Below are positions 58,653-64,000 of a DNA stretch of 64,000 nt, one piece after another; position 1 is the first letter of the stretch; the number at the start of each line of letters is the position of its first letter. Position numbers and translations under genes: made by a program. The notes below the pieces were generated by a model, which saw nothing but the letters and a program-made list of their open reading frames with translations, ran no database searches and was not told the DNA's origin. The stretch lies in the NCBI RefSeq assembly GCF_002967765.1, contig NZ_PUHY01000005.1, forward strand, positions 62,001-126,000, written 5' to 3'. This DNA comes from Blastopirellula marina (GTDB lineage Bacteria > Planctomycetota > Planctomycetia > Pirellulales > Pirellulaceae).

Positions 58653-60329
58653 ATGCCACGCTTCTTACGTCAATTCGGCCTTCGTACACTACTGCTGTTC
58701 TGCACTCTGACAGCCGTCTGTTTCGGGCTGTGGCGATGGCATATGACTTGGATCGACTTGCAGTATCAATTAGCAGAACAGATCGCCGAGAAACGGGGAG
58801 ATGTTAGTTGGTCTACCTGGGGGCCAGCGTGGCTTCATGAAACCTTTGGAAGTCGGTATTTTTCGGAGATTGTTACCGTCCATTGGGAGCACGACAACGT
58901 TTCGGACGACGACATTAAGCTGCTGGGCGAAATCTCGACGCTCGAAGAGGTCTACATCGCCGGCAATCCGATTACCGATCGCGGAATCAAAGTCTTGGAG
59001 CGGTTGCCGCGAGTACGGAAGCTTTCGTTATGGAGCACTCGTGTCTCCGATGATGGGTTGGCCAGTGTTGGGAAACTGCGAAATCTTGAAGTACTCGATA
59101 TCAAGCATAGCCAGTTCACTAACAAAGGTTTAGTTCATCTCCGGGAGATGACTAGGCTGCGAAGATTGTTACTCTCGATGTGGCTCAATGATGAAGGCAT
59201 CGAACATCTTGCTACGATCCCTCGACTCAGCTTCAAAAGCCTCATAACGCTTGGCCTGACGGATGCCACGGTTTCGTTAATTCATGAACGAATCGATGTG
59301 AAAGAGTTGCGGATCGAACGTCCCTACGGCGATCGTTGGGCGGAATTCCTGGTGGATCATCCTACCTTGGAGTCTTTGTACATTGTCCACGCGGAGATGA
59401 GCGATGCGCAGCTTCGTGAGTTGATGCTGTCCAATCGTCTGCAATATCTGTCCATTAGCAATACGCCGGTCAGCGATGAGGGACTGATTGCGGCGAAGCA
59501 ATTGACTAACATGAAATCACTACATCTTGCCGTCACGAAGGTTACCCCTGCTGGCGTCTTTGAAATCTACGGATCGCAAGCACGTGAAGTCAGTATCTAT
59601 TCGAACAACGTTCATGATCGAACGAGTATCTACTTCAATCGGCCCATCGTTGGCCCCAGCGTCGAGTGGATCGGAAAGCTTGACTCCCAAGATCTGACGC
59701 TCGTCGAGCATGTGCCCAACATGGAGAAGTTCTACATTCAATCGCCAACCGGTGCTCGCGGTGTTTTCGCTGAGGCCAAGGTCGTCAACGAAGAAATGGA
59801 TGGAGGACCGGAACTTCAGCTTGATGATGCAAGCTTGTCGCGATTGACTCAACTGCCGGCGCTGAGCGATCTGCAAATCCTTGGTGTGCAAGACTTCTCG
59901 GCAAAGGGGCTTACCGCCCTAGCCAATGCTAAGCAGCTTCGCGCGTTGACAATTACTTCCGCAGGCCTCACCGACAAAGATATCGCGCCGATCGGCTCCC
60001 TGACCCAACTGCAGAGATTGAACCTCTCTGGCAACGGCTTTTCCTCTAAGGGCATGCAGCATCTAACGTCTCTTACCAAACTTGAGAACATAGAACTGTC
60101 GGTCTGCTTGAGACTGGACAGCGAAGCGGGCAAATCGATTCGCGAGATGACCAGCTTAAAAACAATCACGGCAAAACTCACGCCACTCGGCGACGAAGGT
60201 CTGAGACATCTGCACGGAATGCCTGCCCTGGTCACCGTCGATTTTCGCGGCCCCGGCATCACCACGAAAGGTATACGCGATTTAAGGAACTCGCTTCCGG
60301 TCGTAAACAATCCCGTTACTGCGAAGTAG
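58653..60329 (+). CDS. Membrane-anchored LRR protein, array copy 6
   Basis: The 558-residue product shows the same layout: anchor with C-F-G-L-W-R-W-H-M-T-W, W-G-P-A-W-L-H-E-T-F-G-S-R-Y-F, LRR block one (I-T-D-R-G-I-K-V-L-E-R-L), middle M-S-D-A-Q-L-R-E-L-M-L-S-N-R-L, and a final block ending G-L-R-H-L-H-G-M-P-A-L. The first 80 bases are almost identical in sequence to the start of copy 5. Translation is probably coupled to it. Confidence 0.88.
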   Translation: MPRFLRQFGLRTLLLFCTLTAVCFGLWRWHMTWIDLQYQLAEQIAEKRGDVSWSTWGPAWLHETFGSRYFSEIVTVHWEHDNVSDDDIKLLGEISTLEEVYIAGNPITDRGIKVLERLPRVRKLSLWSTRVSDDGLASVGKLRNLEVLDIKHSQFTNKGLVHLREMTRLRRLLLSMWLNDEGIEHLATIPRLSFKSLITLGLTDATVSLIHERIDVKELRIERPYGDRWAEFLVDHPTLESLYIVHAEMSDAQLRELMLSNRLQYLSISNTPVSDEGLIAAKQLTNMKSLHLAVTKVTPAGVFEIYGSQAREVSIYSNNVHDRTSIYFNRPIVGPSVEWIGKLDSQDLTLVEHVPNMEKFYIQSPTGARGVFAEAKVVNEEMDGGPELQLDDASLSRLTQLPALSDLQILGVQDFSAKGLTALANAKQLRALTITSAGLTDKDIAPIGSLTQLQRLNLSGNGFSSKGMQHLTSLTKLENIELSVCLRLDSEAGKSIREMTSLKTITAKLTPLGDEGLRHLHGMPALVTVDFRGPGITTKGIRDLRNSLPVVNNPVTAK

Positions 60330-60396
60330 TTGTGTCCGAGATCGATAATTCTTTGTATTGTCTAGCCACCGCTTGAAGTAGATTAGGATCTCTTTT

Positions 60397-62085
60397 TTGC
60401 CTAGCTGTTTTCGCCAGTACCGACTTCGCACCTTGCTGCTGTTTTGCACATTGGCAGCGATTTGCTTCGGGCTTATTCGCTGGCGAGTGAGCGCTTCATA
60501 CCGGCAGCATCAGTTAGCGAATCAAATCGTCGAAAGAAACGGAAGCGTTCGCTGGGAGAACTGGGGACCTGATTGGTTGAATACGGCGTTTGGCAGTTTC
60601 TACTTCCGATCAATCATCGAAGTGAATATGAATCACCGTCATATCGAAGATGATGATCTGAAATTGCTGCGCGAGATTTCTTCTCTCGAGGAGCTTAATC
60701 TTTCGACTTCCGCGGTCACCGATCGTGGGTTTATCGTCTTGTACGAACTGCCAAGGATTCGCGAGCTAAGAATTGAAGGGACGAATGTAACCAATGAGTG
60801 CCTGAAGTATGTGGGAAATCTTCGTAAGCTGGAATCGCTAAACATTCAGAGTACGCAGATTACTGAAGACGGGCTTTTGTATTTGCGAGGAATGCCGAAT
60901 CTCACAGATTTGCGCGTCAATACTGATGCCTATTGGAAAGGCCCGTTTGAGCTGACCGATACGGGGATCGACCATCTTTCCACACTGCCCAGTTATGAAA
61001 CGAAGTCGCTGCGTTGCAAAGGCTTATCACAGGAAAGTCTTCAGTGGATTCGAGATCGCTTTACCGGAAACAAGCTTACGCTGATCGAACTACAAGGAGA
61101 TGCCTGGGCCGATTTCCTTTGGGATCATCCTACGATCACTCACCTTGCGGTTTATCGAAGTGCCATGCAGGACGATCAACTCCGTAAAATGCTACTTGCC
61201 AATCGATTGACCCATCTGTATTTGACCGAGGTGCTGGTAAGCGATGCCGGACTTGTCGCTCCAGAAAAGTTAACGCGACTCAAATCGATGAGTCTGCATG
61301 GCACACGTATGACCACTTCAAGTTTATTTGCAATCTACGGTGTTCATGCGCGTCAACTTTCCGTGATTGAACAAGCGTATCAAGATCGTAACGCGTCTTT
61401 CGCATTGCGTGAAACGATGCATGGGCCTGAGATTTCGTGGGACGATCGGTTTCAGGAAGACGATTGGAAGCTCCTGGAGTTTTGTCCCCATATGCAAACC
61501 GTTGTTGTTGGATCGGATAGAAAAGAGCAAAAGTATTATGATTTTGAAGGCCATGAGCTGGAAGAGAAAATGCATCGCACTCCCTGTCAGATCGACGATG
61601 AGGCACTAGAAGGAATTGTTCAGCTACCACAACTAATGGAACTCAAATTATCGGGCCTGCAGAGAGTATCCCCCTCTGGCTTGACTGCTTTAGTGAATGC
61701 GAAGGATCTGTGGTCGCTTCAATTGACGGCGACTGGAATCACCGACGAGCATCTGAAATCATTGTCACTGTTGGGGAATCTAAAACGGCTTGATCTTAGC
61801 GAGAACATGATTACAGACGATGGTATGGCACAGTTAGAGTCGCTACAAAATCTTGAATCACTTGATGTCTCGGACTGTCCGCAACTGAGTGATGAGTCGC
61901 TTAAGTCGGTTGCCAAATTGCAGAGCCTATCCACGTTTAAAGCGGCGAATACATCGTTTGGTGACGAAGGCCTCAAGTATCTGTTCAATATGCCTCGCCT
62001 GAAGGAGTTGTGGCTTATCAAAACCAAGGCGACGTCGCATGGAATACAGAAGTTAAAAAATAGCTTGCCAAAGCGAAAGCCGTAA
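60397..62085 (+). CDS. Membrane-anchored LRR protein, array copy 7
   Basis: The frame starts at TTG 60397, aligned to the family start; no ATG is available nearby. The 562-residue product is the most diverged in the anchor (C-F-R-Q-Y-R-L-R-T-L-L, I-R-W-R-V-S-A-S-Y-R-Q) but keeps W-G-P-D-W-L-N-T-A-F-G-S-F-Y-F, M-Q-D-D-Q-L-R-K-M-L-L-A-N and the C-terminal LRRs (I-T-D-E-H-L-K-S-L-S-L-L). It ends the array. The gap of 67 bases and weak start suggest lower expression. Confidence 0.86.
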   Translation: MPSCFRQYRLRTLLLFCTLAAICFGLIRWRVSASYRQHQLANQIVERNGSVRWENWGPDWLNTAFGSFYFRSIIEVNMNHRHIEDDDLKLLREISSLEELNLSTSAVTDRGFIVLYELPRIRELRIEGTNVTNECLKYVGNLRKLESLNIQSTQITEDGLLYLRGMPNLTDLRVNTDAYWKGPFELTDTGIDHLSTLPSYETKSLRCKGLSQESLQWIRDRFTGNKLTLIELQGDAWADFLWDHPTITHLAVYRSAMQDDQLRKMLLANRLTHLYLTEVLVSDAGLVAPEKLTRLKSMSLHGTRMTTSSLFAIYGVHARQLSVIEQAYQDRNASFALRETMHGPEISWDDRFQEDDWKLLEFCPHMQTVVVGSDRKEQKYYDFEGHELEEKMHRTPCQIDDEALEGIVQLPQLMELKLSGLQRVSPSGLTALVNAKDLWSLQLTATGITDEHLKSLSLLGNLKRLDLSENMITDDGMAQLESLQNLESLDVSDCPQLSDESLKSVAKLQSLSTFKAANTSFGDEGLKYLFNMPRLKELWLIKTKATSHGIQKLKNSLPKRKP

Positions 62086-62858
62086 GTACGCTATCATCTC
62101 GAACCGACTCAGGTTGTAAATGGTTTCACGACAAACGCCCGACGAGGATTGTGTGAAGCAACGGCTACTTCCATCTTCACCGCGACCCGAAGTGCTTCGC
62201 TGGCTTCCGTCGTGGTCAACAAAAGTCAGACGTGTAGGTTCGATTCAGTTATTCGTATGCCAGTTGAACCCGTACCCCATATTTGCGGAGTTCGCCGTGG
62301 GTGATCGTCGCTTCTAAGCGGTTACCCTTGGTCAGCACATGGTGTATTGAGGCGACTCGCCAGAATGAAATGATCGCCGCGATCGTTGACAGAGTAATCG
62401 TCAATACTAATTCACCAATCATGCTCCAGCCCAACACGATGCTCGTCGACAGCTCTCACTGCGGCGCTGAATGTTGGCACTGACGCTTGGCACTACACAG
62501 TCAGCACCGCATTGCCGACCGAGAATCAATGGCGGAGGCAGAAGCAAAGCGGATCGTTACGAACAACCGTCATGAGTAAGAACGATTTGCTGGACGGATC
62601 GGACATGAATTCGCTACAGGATAAGTGTAGATAGCGAAGCTGAAGGAATCATGAGCCGTATCACCGTGTGCTTCGAAAGGGGCTCATACGCACGCCTCGT
62701 TTCGAGGCATCAAAAACTTTGTCACGTTTTCTCGGTCCGGCGGTTACCTGGGAGCTACGTTTGCCCAGGAGATTCATCGTGGTTTTCGGCCCTGCGGCCA
62801 GGCAGCAACGCAGACAGCGGTTTCGGTGAAACCGTTTATAACAATTGAGAGGACGATA
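62086..62858. other. Intergenic stretch with one possible small gene
   Basis: About 770 bases between the LRR array and the second gad gene. On the minus strand 62249-62437, a 62-codon frame reads one membrane helix (L-T-I-T-L-S-T-I-A-A-I-I) followed by A-T-I-T-H-G-E-L-R-K-Y-G-V, resembling the beginning of a DUF3592-type membrane protein that has lost its C-terminus. The promoter of gad copy 2 should lie in the right half. Nothing else recognised. Confidence 0.35.
62818..62834 (+). terminator. Hairpin just upstream of gad copy 2
   Basis: CGGTTTC-GGT-GAAACCG is a perfect 7-bp stem with a three-base loop, followed by TTTAT and 24 bases later by the gad start codon. It may be a weak terminator or attenuator, or a structure that influences translation. 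No matching hairpin precedes gad copy 1. Confidence 0.4.
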
Positions 62859-64000
62859 ATGGCTCTGCACGACAAGAACTCGATTCGCGGGAAGATCGAG
62901 GACGACGTTTACGCTTCGGTCAACTTATCGGTGAGCGTTCCCAAGTATCGCTTTCCTAAGCACGAGCAAGATCCTCGCCACGCTTACAGTGTCGTCCATG
63001 ACGAACTGATGCTCGATGGCAACTCGCGTCAGAATCTGGCCACGTTCTGCCAAACTTGGATGGAGCCGGAAGTTCATAAGTTGATGGATGAATGCCTCGA
63101 CAAGAATATTGTCGATAAGGACGAGTACCCACAAACGGCTGAGATTGAAGCACGCTGTGTCCACATGCTGGGCGATCTGTGGAACTCGCCGGAGGAAGCC
63201 AACACTATTGGTTGTTCGACTACCGGTTCCAGCGAAGCGGCCATGCTAGGCGGCTTGGCGATGCTGCGTCGTTGGCAAGCTAAATGCAAGAAACAAGGTA
63301 AGCTGGCCGAACGTCCCAATCTGATTACTGGCCCGGTTCAAATCTGCTGGCACAAGTTTGCCCGCTATTGGAATATCGAGCTCCGCGAAGTGCCGATGGA
63401 AGGGGATCGCTTGATCCTCACGCCGGACGAAGTGCTGAAACGTTGCGATGAAAACACGATTGGTGTCGTCCCCACATTGGGCGTGACGTTTACATGTCAG
63501 TACGAACCGGTCGAAGCTATCGCCAAGGCATTGGACGAGTACGAAGATGCGGTCGGCCACGATATTCCGATTCACGTCGATGCGGCTAGTGGTGGCTTCC
63601 TCGCCCCGTTCTGTGCACCCGAAGTGAAGTGGGATTTCCGCTTACCACGCGTGAAATCGATTAACACGTCCGGTCACAAGTTTGGTTTGGCGCCTCTGGG
63701 AGTTGGCTGGGTGATTTGGCGAGAGTCGGCGGACCTGCCGGAAGACCTGATCTTCTGGGTTAACTATCTGGGTGGGAACATGCGAGACATCGCGCTGAAC
63801 TTCTCGCGTCCCGGTGGTCAGGTTGTATGCCAGTACTACAACTTCCTACGCCTTGGCAAGGAAGGCTATCGCAAGATTCAATCGGCTTGCTACGAGACGG
63901 CCAGTTACCTGGCAGATGAAATCGGCAAGCTTGGCCCGTTTGAAGTTATTTTTGACGGCAGTGCCCACGCCGGAATTCCGGCGATTTGTTGGAAGCTGAC
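62859..64000 (+). CDS. gad: Glutamate decarboxylase, copy 2 (3' end off the window)
   Basis: The ATG follows GAGAGGACGATA. The visible 380 residues align without gaps to copy 1 and are very similar: [19 protein letters not shown] and S-I-N-T-S-G-H-K274-F-G with the PLP lysine. Differences cluster in the first 30 residues and around residues 135-150. The C-terminus, needed to judge the pH-gating histidine, is beyond the window. Having two decarboxylases mirrors GadA/GadB of enterics, although here the copies are about 40 kb apart and have different surroundings. Confidence 0.94.
   Translation, partial: MALHDKNSIRGKIEDDVYASVNLSVSVPKYRFPKHEQDPRHAYSVVHDELMLDGNSRQNLATFCQTWMEPEVHKLMDECLDKNIVDKDEYPQTAEIEARCVHMLGDLWNSPEEANTIGCSTTGSSEAAMLGGLAMLRRWQAKCKKQGKLAERPNLITGPVQICWHKFARYWNIELREVPMEGDRLILTPDEVLKRCDENTIGVVPTLGVTFTCQYEPVEAIAKALDEYEDAVGHDIPIHVDAASGGFLAPFCAPEVKWDFRLPRVKSINTSGHKFGLAPLGVGWVIWRESADLPEDLIFWVNYLGGNMRDIALNFSRPGGQVVCQYYNFLRLGKEGYRKIQSACYETASYLADEIGKLGPFEVIFDGSAHAGIPAICWKL

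Noticed and set aside
50034-62085. A CRISPR-like or other DNA-level repeat array.
   Set aside because: The periodicity is that of paralogous genes of ~1.7 kb and of ~23-residue protein repeats, not of short direct DNA repeats with spacers.
62120-62317. A 65-codon plus-strand gene after the LRR array.
   Set aside because: No ribosome site, no recognisable domain and basic random-looking composition; the opposite-strand membrane-like frame at 62249-62437 is somewhat more plausible but also weak.

Overview
The window looks like chromosome of a planctomycete of the Pirellulaceae (Blastopirellula/Bremerella/Rhodopirellula type). The evidence is the gene content: two formylglycine sulfatases, a DUF1559 pseudopilin-like protein with its partner lipoprotein, a DUF1552 plus Planctomycete-cytochrome-C (DUF1587/1592/1588/1585) pair, membrane proteins carrying the planctomycete 'F-x-L-R-T-L-L' anchor, and a ribonucleotide reductase whose small subunit resembles the chlamydial class Ic type. 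No rRNA, tRNA or CRISPR array was seen.

Layout. 1-7.6 kb (minus strand): a truncated G8/CEMIP-like secreted protein, a degenerate DUF3987 protein and a two-sulfatase operon ending in a clear terminator. 8-10.4 kb (plus): two COG3541/RlaP-like nucleotidyltransferases flanking a small ADP-ribosylation/crystallin-J1-like protein, with REP-like palindromes between them. 11-14.7 kb: an OafA-type acyltransferase with an SGNH domain, then the DUF1559/lipoprotein pair. 14.9-21.9 kb is a rearranged island. It holds a 439-bp duplication, an ORF fused to an IS4-type transposase remnant, a pseudogene of the LRR family found intact 34 kb away, two dead ISAs1-type elements sharing one internal deletion and one 91-bp insertion, and orphan genes between them. 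22-24.5 kb: a GH18 glycosidase and glutamate decarboxylase. 24.6-34.4 kb: mostly small membrane, lipoprotein and unknown proteins. 34.7-36.4 kb: an AT-richer OLD-family ATPase/TOPRIM nuclease, probably a defence gene. 36.4-41.2 kb: the DUF1552/cytochrome-C pair and a CbrC-like protein. 41.3-46.2 kb: nrdA-nrdB behind several NrdR-box-like palindromes, closed by a strong terminator. 46.5-49.9 kb: small unknown genes, a GGCT-like protein and a dual-specificity phosphatase. 50-62.1 kb: seven tandem paralogues of a membrane-anchored leucine-rich-repeat protein. 62.9 kb to the end: a second glutamate decarboxylase.

The most distinctive items are: (i) the 12-kb LRR array, in which anchors are conserved, repeat bodies diverge, the first two copies show a mosaic pattern, and a dead copy lies in the IS island; (ii) the class Ic-type NrdB, with Phe at the radical-tyrosine position and Glu as first metal ligand, under multiple NrdR-like boxes; (iii) the nucleotidyltransferase/ADP-ribosyl-like cluster; and (iv) the IS island, where a duplication begins exactly at an IS terminus. 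All functional statements rest on motif reading without database searches.
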